A stretch of DNA of 42,397 nucleotides from Azospirillum sp. 51_20 (GCA_001917175.1 MNTV01000023.1:1-42397); one strand, 5' to 3'; positions 33,970 through 41,978 are shown, counted from the stretch's first letter. Notes: generated from the sequence alone by a model not told the origin. Made by a program: numbers and translations.

Positions 33970-34272
33970 ATGAAAAAATGTATTTTGATTTTATGTCTTC
34001 TGTTGTCAGCATGTATAAATACCGTCACTTATTCCCACCGGCAGAACGGGGTGGACGTTTATGTGGCTCGGTGCAACGGCTCTTTTGTCGACATTTCGCT
34101 GTGTTATCGGCAGGCGAGTCAGGCTTGTAACGGTAATTTTGAAGTTTTGAACGCTTCGGTGGAAAATGCCGGTACCGTCAACAATATGAGCGTGCAGACG
34201 GGAATGACGCCGATGTTGTACGGAACCCAGGATAATGTTTTGAACCGTTCGATCATGTTTTACTGCAAGTAA
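33970..34272 (+). CDS. Small lipoprotein
   Basis: A 100-residue protein starting MKKCILILCLLLSAC. LSAC is a clear lipobox, so the mature protein is lipidated at the cysteine of residue 15. The mature part has a Cys pair in SLCYRQASQACNGNFEVL, a small pattern I recall from other proteobacterial lipoproteins of unknown function, and a final cysteine. An in-frame GTG at 33961 has AGGA four bases upstream and is an alternative start. The gene ends at a strong terminator. Confidence 0.8.
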   Translation: MKKCILILCLLLSACINTVTYSHRQNGVDVYVARCNGSFVDISLCYRQASQACNGNFEVLNASVENAGTVNNMSVQTGMTPMLYGTQDNVLNRSIMFYCK

Positions 34273-34321
34273 AGCCGCGATCGGACTGTGCCGCGTTGTT
34301 TGGCGGAAATTTTTTCGGGTG

Positions 34322-34360
34322 ACGCCGTTTTTCCGGGAGGAAGAGCGGCGTTTTCGTTTT
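34322..34360 (+). terminator. Terminator of the lipoprotein gene
   Basis: A 13-bp stem with two G-T pairs (34322-34334 with 34339-34351), loop GGGA, followed by TTTCGTTTT. Confidence 0.85.
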
Positions 34361-34575
34361 GAAAAAGAAGAACGTAAATCGTTTTGCCTTCTAAGCGGAA
34401 AGGTGGGACCCGGTTTGTGATGCAATACAAGTTCATGTTTAAAACCGATGCATGCTGCCGGGTGATTGTTGAACCGGAGATTGTAAGAGGCTAAAAAAAT
34501 AAACGTGAAGGTAAAAATTGTTGTTTAGGGCTAATAATTGTTTTATTATTTCTAAATTAGAAAAGAGGTTTTTTT
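34361..34575. other. Spacer before the membrane protein gene
   Basis: No gene can be supported. A 24-codon frame at 34420-34494 (MQYKFMFKTDACC start) is intact but has no ribosome site and may be a remnant. The final 70 bases are very AT-rich and probably carry the promoter of the next gene. Confidence 0.45.
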
Positions 34576-35202
34576 ATGATAAAAAAATATATTTTAGCGG
34601 GATTGTTAATTTTATTTCCTGTTTCTGCTTTTGCCGACGGGGGATTGCCCTTGTGGATAAATACGATTCAAACCGTAGCGGCCACTTCGGGAATTAAGGG
34701 GTTGGGGTACCCGTTGTCAAGTTCCGTGATTACGCTCATTTGTTTGATATTAATTATATTTTGTGAAACTTTATTCTTGAAAAAAAGATATTTTAAAACA
34801 ACAAATACGGTAAAAATAATTGAAGCCGTTTCTTTTGCTAACTTGATTTCAACCGTTTTGGGCGGATTGCTGCTGTGGGCTGTTTTTTATGTTACGGTTT
34901 TTATGGCAGATTCTAATTCCTTGGGATATTTGTTTCTCGGGCCGTTATACGGAATATTGACATATCTCCCGCGTAACTCTGCCGTGGAAATATGCGGCTT
35001 TGTTTTTATCCTTGTGTTTTATAATGTTTTCTTTTGTTTTTTTTCGTATTTTATAGAACGTTTCATAATAAAAAAATATTTGCAAAATATGTATAGCAGC
35101 GAAATTGTCTCCAAAGGAGTATTACGAGCCAATATTTTAAGTTATTCCATATCGTTTTTTCTGATGTTGCCGATTTACTTTTTTTTACATGGAATTTTAT
35201 GA
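34576..35202 (+). CDS. Multi-pass membrane protein of unknown function
   Basis: A 208-residue hydrophobic protein. The first 21 residues (MIKKYILAGLLILFPVSAFA) form a cleavable signal peptide, followed by about four membrane helices near 50-67, 85-112, 135-160 and 185-205. There are few charged residues outside short loops and no catalytic motif. AAGAGG lies 9 bases before the ATG. I do not recognise the family. It stands at the border of the AT-rich island and ends just before the first repeated element. Confidence 0.7.
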   Translation: MIKKYILAGLLILFPVSAFADGGLPLWINTIQTVAATSGIKGLGYPLSSSVITLICLILIIFCETLFLKKRYFKTTNTVKIIEAVSFANLISTVLGGLLLWAVFYVTVFMADSNSLGYLFLGPLYGILTYLPRNSAVEICGFVFILVFYNVFFCFFSYFIERFIIKKYLQNMYSSEIVSKGVLRANILSYSISFFLMLPIYFFLHGIL

Positions 35203-35219
35203 ATGTAATCAGATGTGAG

Positions 35220-35343
35220 AAAAGTCCGGTAATTCTTAAAATCATCAGATTAAATACCTCCGGAACGGACTAAGCGGAAAGAATTGGTGTATATAACAAA
35301 AAAACATCTAAATATTCTAAGTGTTGCATAAGATAACCGAAAG
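35220..35343. repeat. Dispersed island element R1 (partial)
   Basis: Begins AAAAGTCCGGTAA, then shares ACGGACTAAGCGGAAAG and GTATATAACAAAAAAACA with the matching positions of R2 and R3. The right end is degenerate. It lies directly before the NERD gene. Confidence 0.65.
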
Positions 35344-35359
35344 GTAAGATAATTTATAA

Positions 35360-36157
35360 ATGGAAATAATCTTATTTATACTTTTTGTTGTTGCAAGTGT
35401 CGTATTCCGAATTCTACAGCCTAGGATTAAAGGATATTTAGGTGAGAAGAGTGTTGCCACAATTCTTTCGCTTCTTCCGTCTGATAAGTATAAGATAATT
35501 AATGATTTGTTAATTGAAGTTGATGGCAGAACTATCCAAATAGATCATCTTGTTGTTTCGATTTATGGGATATTTGTAATCGAAACTAAAAATTATAAAG
35601 GCAGGATTACCGGTTCAGACAATTCTGATTATTGGACTAAAAATATGTTTGGCAATAAATATACATTTTATAATCCAATTAGGCAAAATAAGTCTCATGT
35701 TTTAGCTCTTAGTAAACAATTAGGTTTTAGCCTTAATAAGTTTATTCCTATTATTGTTTTTTCAAATGGGGCTGAATTAAAGGTCAATACAACGCATAAT
35801 GTTATTTATACAACTCAAATCAATAGAGTAATAAAAGAATATTCAGAAATAAAATTTTCAGAAACAGATATTCAAAAGCTTTACGATAAAATTTCTTTAC
35901 TTAATATTGTATCGCCTGAAGTTAGAAAGCAACATGTATTAGAAATTCAAAATACGATTGCAACAAAACGACATCTGATACAACAGGGTATTTGTCCGAG
36001 ATGTGGACATAGCTTAATTCTCAGAAATGGAAAATATGGTAATTTCTATGGGTGCAGTAACTATCCTAACTGTAAATTTATCAAACCTATTGAGTGTAGA
36101 AACAACCGTTTTCTACATAAACTGACTAAAAAATTCATTAGAAACTTGTTAAAATAG
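35360..36157 (+). CDS. NERD-domain nuclease-like protein with topoisomerase zinc ribbon
   Basis: A 265-residue protein. Residues 1-19 form a membrane anchor. A NERD domain (nuclease-related, PF08378) covers about 27-130 with GYLGEKSVATIL, Asp62 in IDHLVV and the E75xK77 pair in IETKNYKG, matching a PD-(D/E)XK-type core. A C-terminal zinc ribbon as in topoisomerase I has Cys212, Cys215, Cys232 and Cys238 in CPRCGHS...CSNYPNC. It may act on DNA at the membrane, possibly in defence or plasmid handling. Codon use is AT-rich, unlike the left part of the window. No good ribosome site is seen. Confidence 0.85.
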   Translation: MEIILFILFVVASVVFRILQPRIKGYLGEKSVATILSLLPSDKYKIINDLLIEVDGRTIQIDHLVVSIYGIFVIETKNYKGRITGSDNSDYWTKNMFGNKYTFYNPIRQNKSHVLALSKQLGFSLNKFIPIIVFSNGAELKVNTTHNVIYTTQINRVIKEYSEIKFSETDIQKLYDKISLLNIVSPEVRKQHVLEIQNTIATKRHLIQQGICPRCGHSLILRNGKYGNFYGCSNYPNCKFIKPIECRNNRFLHKLTKKFIRNLLK

Positions 36158-36217
36158 TTTTTTTATCGAATTGGGATTTTAAAAGATAAAACGCTTGATT
36201 TTATCAGCCTTTTTGCG

Positions 36218-36400
36218 AAAAGTCCGATAAGCCGGTTCAAAAGTGCCTCTATAAAAACGCATAAAATCGGGCTGAATAAGAGCTTGTTTAAAAACAAAAA
36301 ATCCGCAACAAATGCGGAATTCTCAAAAATGGTGCGCGATATTGTGCAATTATCGGACTAGGAATTATGAGGATTTTAAGATTTTGAGTAGAAAAATTAA
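36218..36400. repeat. Dispersed island element R2
   Basis: Inverted ends AGTCCGATAA (36221-36230) and TTATCGGACT (36350-36359), 139 bases overall. Inside is a hairpin TCCGCA/TGCGGA (36302-36307 with 36313-36318) next to an A-tract, which reads as a terminator on the minus strand. Similarity to R3 continues past the right end through GAGGATTTTAAG. Confidence 0.8.
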
Positions 36401-36459
36401 AAAAATGTTAAAAACAAATTAAGGCTGAGTGTTTATTCTCAGCCCGTAAAAAATTATTT

Positions 36460-37056
36460 TTAATATTTTTCTAAAAACCATTTTGCAAATTGTTGCAGAC
36501 TTCCTGAAGTTTGCGATCTTTCTGTAAAGTCTGAGAGCTCTTGCTTTGAAAATTCACAGAGCATTTTCCCATAATCCTTCATATACATTACTTGCCACAA
36601 ATCAGACCAAGCGTCTGGATGTATTACGTTTTTTCGTTCATATGCAATTTCAAAATTATCACCAAATCTTTCAAATTGACATACAGTCCCGTCATTTCCA
36701 ACAAATGTTGCAAAGCTGACAAATTTTGCCGCCCGATTATTTTCTCCGTTCATTAATTTTAGTATACCATCAATCCCAATTGTTGATAAAACATACTTGG
36801 TATACGGCCCGGGGAAACCATTCAAGGCCTCAATAACCAAACCTCCGTCTTCAACAAGGATAGGCTTTTTCAATATTTTAAAAGCTTCCATAGCTTTATA
36901 TTTTGAAACATCAGCGATATTATTAAGCTGAGGTTCAACGATATCAGCCTGAACTTGATTAACTTTAATATCAAAGCGTCCAGCATTAAGAAAAGAACGC
37001 TTTAAAGCGGCTATTTTCCCTTTATTGGAAGTAATAAAATCTATCTCCATAATCAT
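36460..37056 (-). CDS. Ham1/RdgB-like NTP pyrophosphatase
   Basis: A 198-residue protein related to non-canonical purine NTP pyrophosphatases. The N-terminus has the signature FITSNKGKI (SxxNxxK type), and the central VEDGGLVIEALNGFPGPYTKYV-like block at about 72-93 is the family's ED(S/G)GL.I.ALNG.PG.Y motif. The C-terminal half is more divergent than in housekeeping RdgB. It may hydrolyse ITP, XTP or a modified nucleotide; its place between two copies of a mobile-looking element suggests an accessory role. No ribosome site is seen before the ATG at 37056; an ATG at 37050 is possible. Confidence 0.8.
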   Translation of the reverse strand: MIMEIDFITSNKGKIAALKRSFLNAGRFDIKVNQVQADIVEPQLNNIADVSKYKAMEAFKILKKPILVEDGGLVIEALNGFPGPYTKYVLSTIGIDGILKLMNGENNRAAKFVSFATFVGNDGTVCQFERFGDNFEIAYERKNVIHPDAWSDLWQVMYMKDYGKMLCEFSKQELSDFTERSQTSGSLQQFAKWFLEKY

Positions 37057-37136
37057 ACTTTTATATTGTTAAACAAAATTATAAATTTCACACTTAACTT
37101 TATATATCTAAATAAAAATAAAGTAAATCAAAAACA

Positions 37137-37320
37137 AAAAGTCTGATAATCCAATTAAAACGATCATTCTCAAAATAACTGAAATCGGATTGGGCAGGAG
37201 GTTTGGTTTATATAACAAAAAAGCACCTTGATAGGTGCGTTTCTATAAATGGTGCGCGATACTATGCAGTTATCGGACTGAAAACTACGAGGATTTTAAG
37301 GAATTAACAAGGAAAATTGA
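37137..37320. repeat. Dispersed island element R3
   Basis: Inverted ends AGTCTGATAA (37140-37149) and TTATCGGACT (37270-37279), 140 bases overall. The internal hairpin GCACC/GGTGC (37223-37227 with 37234-37238) is at the same place as in R2 but with a different sequence, so the pairing and not the sequence is kept. Confidence 0.8.
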
Positions 37321-37502
37321 GCTTTGGAAGGATAATCTAGGGTAAAACATTGTTTATGAAGTTAAGTTATTATAGCTTATCAACTTTTGTATACTTTTTT
37401 CTAAAACCAACTTAGTGACAGCAATGCCTATATGTTATTTAATTTTACAAACGTATACTGATTTGTTGACTTTATTGTTTTAGTTGTTTTATTTTATCAA
37501 TT
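37321..37502. promoter_or_regulatory. AT-rich upstream region of the restriction gene, with promoter
   Basis: TTGACT (37466-37471) and TATTTT (37490-37495) are 18 bases apart. This would place the transcript start almost on the ATG at 37503, so the mRNA may be leaderless; no Shine-Dalgarno site is present. TATACT at 37454-37459 is an alternative -10. Confidence 0.4.
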
Positions 37503-38324
37503 ATGATTACGGAAAAACAAAAAAATAAAGAAAAAGAAGAAAGAAAATATCTTGATAGATTTCTTAGGTCGTCAGTAGGGCAACTTTGGCTACAAGAAAA
37601 CCTCATCAATCAATCTTCACTTCAAAAAAGTGAAGAACCTGATTTTTTATTTACAACAAAAGATAATAAAATTATAGGTGTTGAAATTACAAAATTAATT
37701 GTTCCTAATGAAAATACTAAAGCTACACAACAACTTATCACTATTGGGAATCAGGTAAGAGCATATGTTAAGAAAAAATACAATTTTGATATATCTCTTA
37801 TTGTTGATTGGTACGATAAAAGGAAATGGAGCTGTAAGTGGTCAGATCTTTTAGATGCCGCTTATCATCCTGGGTTTTGCACTCTACCTCCTTATGAACA
37901 ATTGAAAACTAAGATTATTGAGGGCATTGATAGTAATATTGAACAAATAAAGCGAAATACATTTAGCTTTACGAAATTTGGAATAGAAATAGAAGGAGAG
38001 CTTTTTCAAATTACTGCAGAAGCATGGATTAATCCTTTTGAGAATGATTATGATGTCCACGTAAATAATGTTCAACGATGTATTGAAAATCCAATTAAAA
38101 ACTTACAAAGGGAAATTAATAAGAAAAATAAAAAATATGATAACTATATCAAAAATTGTGACAAATGTTTTTTATTAATTGTAATTCCTGATTGCAGAGA
38201 AGGCTGTTCATGTCACTTCGATGAATTAAGCAAGCATCATTTTAAAATAGAATATAATGAAGTTTTTTTATACAATTCTGCACTAAAGGAGTGTAACACT
38301 CTAAAAAAGAGTTTTTATTTATAA
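37503..38324 (+). CDS. Putative PD-(D/E)XK restriction endonuclease
   Basis: A 273-residue protein, AT-rich, that I cannot match to a named enzyme. Asp47 in EEPDFLF and Glu61 in IGVEITKL form the spacing of a PD-(D/E)XK nuclease core (PD...ExTK), in an N-terminal alpha/beta domain. A Cys/His group near the C-terminus (CREGCSCHF) could bind metal. It lies 106 bases before a cytosine-5 methyltransferase in the same direction, the classic type II layout. A Vsr-type repair nuclease or another accessory nuclease is possible. Confidence 0.55.
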   Translation: MITEKQKNKEKEERKYLDRFLRSSVGQLWLQENLINQSSLQKSEEPDFLFTTKDNKIIGVEITKLIVPNENTKATQQLITIGNQVRAYVKKKYNFDISLIVDWYDKRKWSCKWSDLLDAAYHPGFCTLPPYEQLKTKIIEGIDSNIEQIKRNTFSFTKFGIEIEGELFQITAEAWINPFENDYDVHVNNVQRCIENPIKNLQREINKKNKKYDNYIKNCDKCFLLIVIPDCREGCSCHFDELSKHHFKIEYNEVFLYNSALKECNTLKKSFYL

Positions 38325-38430
38325 ATTTAATACCTCTCCTAATAAAACATATCAGAAAAATAAACGATAATAAGTAAAATAAAAAGATTCACATTTGCTA
38401 TTTTTATGTTAATAAGGAAATGAGGTAAAG

Positions 38431-39471
38431 ATGCTTAATATTAACGGTATAGATTTATTTTGTGGAGCGGGAGGACTAACTCACGGTTTACAAAGGTCTG
38501 GAATAACGATAAATGCAGGATTTGATATTGATGAATTCTGCCAATATGCTTATACTCAAAATAACCATTCAAAATTTATAAAAGCAGATATTACACATCT
38601 TAAAAGTTCCGATGTCAAAAAATATTTAAATACCAAACAATTTACACTTATTGCGGGATGTGCTCCATGCCAACCATTTTCTTCTTATACTAATAAGATT
38701 AAAAGAAAAGATGAAAAATGGGGATTGATTAATCAGTTCCTCAGAATTGTCAATGATATAAAACCAGATATTGTTACAATGGAAAATGTTCCGAATTTAG
38801 CCAAACAGGAGATATTTCGTAATTTTGTAAAAAGATTAAAAGATATTGGTTATTTTGTTTCTTTTAGTACCGTATATTGCCCCGATTATGGAATTCCTCA
38901 ATCACGCCATCGTTTAGTTTTGTTAGCATCTAAACTTGCACCGATAAACTTAATTAAACCAACACACAATAAAGAAAATTATATCACTGTAAGAGATGCA
39001 ATATCGCAATTACCCCCTATTCAGGCAGGTGAAAAAAATTCAAAGGATATTTTGCATATATCTAGTAAGCTTTCAAAATTAAATATGCAAAGGATGCTTA
39101 ACTCAAAACCAGGTGGATCATGGCGCGATTGGCCTGAATGTTTGATAGCTGAGTGCCATAAAAAAAGTTCTGGAAACACTTATGGGAGTGTCTATGGGAG
39201 AATGGAGTGGGACAAACCAGCTCCAACTATTACTACGCAATGTTATGGTTTTGGGAATGGGCGGTTTGGTCACCCTGAGCAAAATAGGGCACTTACATTA
39301 AGAGAAGCAGCAATTTTACAAAGTTTTCCAAATAATTATAAATTTGTAAAAGATGGAAGCAATTTCAGTATGCGCCAAATAGGAACATTAATAGGTAATG
39401 CAGTTCCTGTAAAATTAGGAGAGATTATTGGAAAAAGCATTATTAAGCATATTGAGAACATCGTTAGTTAG
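38431..39471 (+). CDS. DNA (cytosine-5)-methyltransferase
   Basis: Transfers methyl from S-adenosylmethionine to C5 of cytosine in a specific DNA site. The 346-residue product has motif I DLFCGAGGL at 8-16, motif IV with catalytic Cys80 in APCQPFS, motif VI ENV at 118-120, motif VIII QSRHR at 157-161, a target-recognition region at about 200-285, and motifs IX/X (REAAILQSFP and GNAVPVKLG). GAGG lies 6 bases before the ATG. It probably protects host DNA from the endonuclease upstream. The stop codon overlaps the stop of the convergent HEPN gene by 4 bases. Confidence 0.95.
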   Translation: MLNINGIDLFCGAGGLTHGLQRSGITINAGFDIDEFCQYAYTQNNHSKFIKADITHLKSSDVKKYLNTKQFTLIAGCAPCQPFSSYTNKIKRKDEKWGLINQFLRIVNDIKPDIVTMENVPNLAKQEIFRNFVKRLKDIGYFVSFSTVYCPDYGIPQSRHRLVLLASKLAPINLIKPTHNKENYITVRDAISQLPPIQAGEKNSKDILHISSKLSKLNMQRMLNSKPGGSWRDWPECLIAECHKKSSGNTYGSVYGRMEWDKPAPTITTQCYGFGNGRFGHPEQNRALTLREAAILQSFPNNYKFVKDGSNFSMRQIGTLIGNAVPVKLGEIIGKSIIKHIENIVS

Positions 39472-40154
39472 CTTGTTTTTTTATATTCCTTGTTTTTTAA
39501 GTATTTTTCTGTACTCTTTATGACAAGATCAAGATGTTGGTAAACAGCTTCTTTGTATTTTTTTAATTCTGATTCTGTTATATTGCCGCCAACTTCGGTA
39601 AATCTTGATTCTCCATGTGCTAATTCATTCCGCTTTTGCTTGACCATATCCAGCTCTGAACAGTGTTTTAAAATTTTGATTCCGTATTCGAAACACACTT
39701 TTTTTATATTTTCAGAATCTGCATTTCCAGAAATCAATCCTCGCAAAGTTGCTATTTCTAATTTTATTGCTGTCTTATTAAGAGTTTCCTCCATATATTC
39801 ATGCATTTTTGAAGGGAAATTCTCTTTTTTACATTCAAGCAGCGGAGCACGACAATGAATTTTAATCCACGCTTTCTTTACATTATCTATTAAATCAATA
39901 TATGCTACAGAATTATTATTAATTTCATTTGTTATTTCTTTAATTAGTTTAGTTATGGTTGCTTCTATTAAATTGTAAAGCATCAAAAGAACTGTAGCTT
40001 TAAGAACTTTTTGATTACTCCGATTAATTAGATGTTTGCTATGATTTTCAAATAAATAAACTTGATCATGTTGACAAAGGCATACCATTCGAAGAAATAA
40101 TGTTATTTCTTTCTTTAAATCCTTTGTTTCGTCTTTTAATATTTTTATAGACAT
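39468..40154 (-). CDS. HEPN-domain protein (MAE_28990/MAE_18760-like)
   Basis: A 228-residue, mostly helical protein. The RNase motif RxxxxH is seen as R175-NELA-H180 in KRNELAHGE, typical of HEPN toxins and ribonucleases. The family name is assigned because such HEPN proteins are regularly encoded next to DUF262 proteins, as here. The ATG at 40154 follows the DUF262 stop by one base (TAATATG) with GGAAG upstream, so translation is coupled. It probably cuts RNA when released or activated by the DUF262 partner during phage infection; this is inference. Confidence 0.75.
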   Translation of the reverse strand: MSIKILKDETKDLKKEITLFLRMVCLCQHDQVYLFENHSKHLINRSNQKVLKATVLLMLYNLIEATITKLIKEITNEINNNSVAYIDLIDNVKKAWIKIHCRAPLLECKKENFPSKMHEYMEETLNKTAIKLEIATLRGLISGNADSENIKKVCFEYGIKILKHCSELDMVKQKRNELAHGESRFTEVGGNITESELKKYKEAVYQHLDLVIKSTEKYLKNKEYKKTS

Positions 40155-40155
40155 A

Positions 40156-41175
40156 TTAGCTTCCAAGTAATTTGTTTTTTACAAATTCTATCCTTGACCG
40201 CAGTTTAGATTTATTATTGCTAGCATCACTAGTCGTTTGTTCTTTGAATTCTTCGGAATATAGCCAATCTATGTTATATTTTACTCGTTTCGGCTGTTCC
40301 TTTAATGCTAAATTAATTCCTACCGCAATAGCTTCAAATCTTACCCTTGGAGTCGTTTTCGCTGTTTCTGTTTTAGCAAAAGAACCAATATATTTCTTTA
40401 CGAATTTCAACATTTGCTCAAATTCATTCTTATATTTTTCAGGGACACCATTCTTAAATTCTTGATTTTTCTCTTTCAAATAATCATTTAAAAAATCTTT
40501 TACAGAATGTTCAAACTCCGTATATTTATCAGAATAAGCAAAAAATCTTAAAATTAATTCTTCTCTTTCACCTCTCATAACACTAGAATCTGCTAATGGA
40601 CATAATTCTTGAAATAATTTATTGTCAGCACATTGGGCAATCATTTTCCAAAATTCCCCTTGATAAGCGCCTTTACGTAATTCGCTATCTTTAAGAATTG
40701 AACTCGTTGTATTAATTCTCTCAAAAACATCAAATCTATCATTTTCTGTACAATTTTGATCAAGCACAATCATTCGAATTGTTCTATTCAAAAGTCTTCG
40801 TTGTTGTCCCTCGGGTAACTCATTAAAAGATATTCCATCTAAAAAATTCAGCTTTTCCAATTTATCAAGCGTGAAATCTCCTTTATAAAAAGAAACTAAC
40901 GTATTTAGACGTTGTACACCATCTATTATTTCAATTCTCCCATCCTCATCTTTATCTGCACCAAATAAATAAGGAATAGGTAAACCCAATATAACGGATT
41001 CAATAAATTTCTTTTTGCGTTGTTCTGGCCAAATATACTTGCGTTGATAATAAGGAATATGTAAATCTCCGCGCTCAAATTTTTGAATTAATAACTCTAC
41101 GGTAAATTCTTTTATATCAAAATTTATCACACGTTGCTTTTCTTTTATAGCAACATCAATTTCCTCATTTGTCAT
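40156..41175 (-). CDS. DUF262-domain protein (ParB/GmrS-like)
   Basis: A 339-residue protein. The DUF262 fold is shown by PYYQRKYIWPEQRKKKFIES at 41-60, GLPIPYLFG at 64-72 and the nucleotide-binding IIDGVQRLNTL at 83-93, where the usual motif is DGQQR. DUF262 is the NTP-using half of GmrSD-type modification-dependent nucleases, but the DUF1524 nuclease half is missing; the adjacent HEPN gene would supply the effector. AAGGAT lies 7 bases before the ATG. It is the first gene of a two-gene operon. Confidence 0.88.
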   Translation of the reverse strand: MTNEEIDVAIKEKQRVINFDIKEFTVELLIQKFERGDLHIPYYQRKYIWPEQRKKKFIESVILGLPIPYLFGADKDEDGRIEIIDGVQRLNTLVSFYKGDFTLDKLEKLNFLDGISFNELPEGQQRRLLNRTIRMIVLDQNCTENDRFDVFERINTTSSILKDSELRKGAYQGEFWKMIAQCADNKLFQELCPLADSSVMRGEREELILRFFAYSDKYTEFEHSVKDFLNDYLKEKNQEFKNGVPEKYKNEFEQMLKFVKKYIGSFAKTETAKTTPRVRFEAIAVGINLALKEQPKRVKYNIDWLYSEEFKEQTTSDASNNKSKLRSRIEFVKNKLLGS

Positions 41176-41393
41176 AGGCTTATCCTTTCAAACCACAAAT
41201 AAAATTTAACAAAATTTTCTTTTATTTGTAAAGTTAATACAAGTTATATTCCACCGCAAAAGTTACATATATGTTATATTTTCAGCGCCTTGTCTATATA
41301 ACATTATAACAATATTTATCTTTGAGCGAAAAACTATCTAAGATAATTGGTAAAGAGGCAAAAATTTAGTTCTTTGTCTCTTGATTAATATGT
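41176..41393. other. AT-rich control region upstream of the DUF262/HEPN operon
   Basis: No gene is visible. It contains repeated GTTATATT (near 41239 and 41271) and several ATAACA-type elements that may hold the operon promoter and operator sites. Confidence 0.4.
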
Positions 41394-41507
41394 GGCTTCC
41401 CGGCTGCGGCATATCCCAGTATCCATATCCGAGCTAGCAGTTGCCGTTTCCCGTCTTGCGGCTCCCGCATATATACGGCCAGCCCAACGGCTAGGCGGGC
41501 CGGGGAA
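41394..41507. ncRNA. GC-rich candidate structured RNA
   Basis: A sharply GC-rich block inside very AT-rich DNA, with no open frame of interest. Pairings on the plus strand: CGGCTGC (41401-41407) with GCAGTTGCCG near 41437-41446 (3-base bulge), TGCGG/CCGCA (41457-41461 with 41465-41469), and CGGCC...GGCCG around AGCC/GGCT (about 41476-41503). In AT-rich genomes such islands often are folded RNAs. The strand is not known. Confidence 0.4.
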
Positions 41508-41633
41508 AATTTTAATGAGCCGTTTTAAAAAGGGCTTTACACGCGGGATAAAAAAATATTTTTTTTAGGCTTCACTACATTTAAACTTAGCGTCATTGTT
41601 GTACATACGTTAAAATTATAGGGATACAAAAAA

Positions 41634-41660
41634 GGCCTGCATTTTGACATTGCAGACCTC
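41634..41660 (-). terminator. Terminator of the HTH gene
   Basis: Stem AGGcCTGCA/TGCAGaCCT with one internal mismatch (41634-41642 with 41652-41660). On the minus strand it begins right at the stop codon of the HTH gene and ends in T6. Confidence 0.75.
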
Positions 41661-41951
41661 TTAAATCATATTATCAATAAAATACTGGACGATGTCATCC
41701 AGGAAATACCTATATTTCCCCATAATTTGGTAACAAGGGATACCGACATTTTTATTTCCGTTCTTTCTCTGTTGTCTCCAGCGGGATAAAGTTTTTTCTG
41801 TACAGCTTAATATATAGGTTAATTCTTTAGTACACACATAACCGGCTTCTATTTGTGAGGGGGTTAATTTTGCGGATAATATTTGTTTAATCTTATCGTT
41901 GAGAGAAATTTGATTAGCGGGCATGTCGCTTGGGTTGATTTGTATATTCAT
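41661..41951 (-). CDS. Excisionase-like helix-turn-helix protein
   Basis: A 96-residue DNA-binding protein. The central block, AGYVCTKELTYILSCTEKTLSRWRQQRK, then IPCYQIMGKYRYFLDDIVQYF, follows the pattern of HTH_17/excisionase (winged-helix MerR-like) proteins: a helix-turn-helix, a basic wing and the K-YR-D-V motif. Such proteins usually direct excision by an integrase or regulate plasmid or phage genes. AAGGAAAACACCC precedes the ATG. No integrase is within the window; it may lie beyond the right edge. Confidence 0.75.
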   Translation of the reverse strand: MNIQINPSDMPANQISLNDKIKQILSAKLTPSQIEAGYVCTKELTYILSCTEKTLSRWRQQRKNGNKNVGIPCYQIMGKYRYFLDDIVQYFIDNMI

Positions 41952-41978
41952 GGGTGTTTTCCTTTTTTTAAAACAAAA

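Noticed and set aside
36330..36360. A tRNA gene or tRNA fragment ending ATCGCGCACCA on the minus strand
   Set aside because: There is no T-loop TTC sequence or cloverleaf, so only the last bases look tRNA-like.
35220..37320. Integron attC sites
   Set aside because: The elements lack the GTTRRRY/RYYYAAC core boxes, the two enclosed genes face opposite ways, and no integron integrase is seen.
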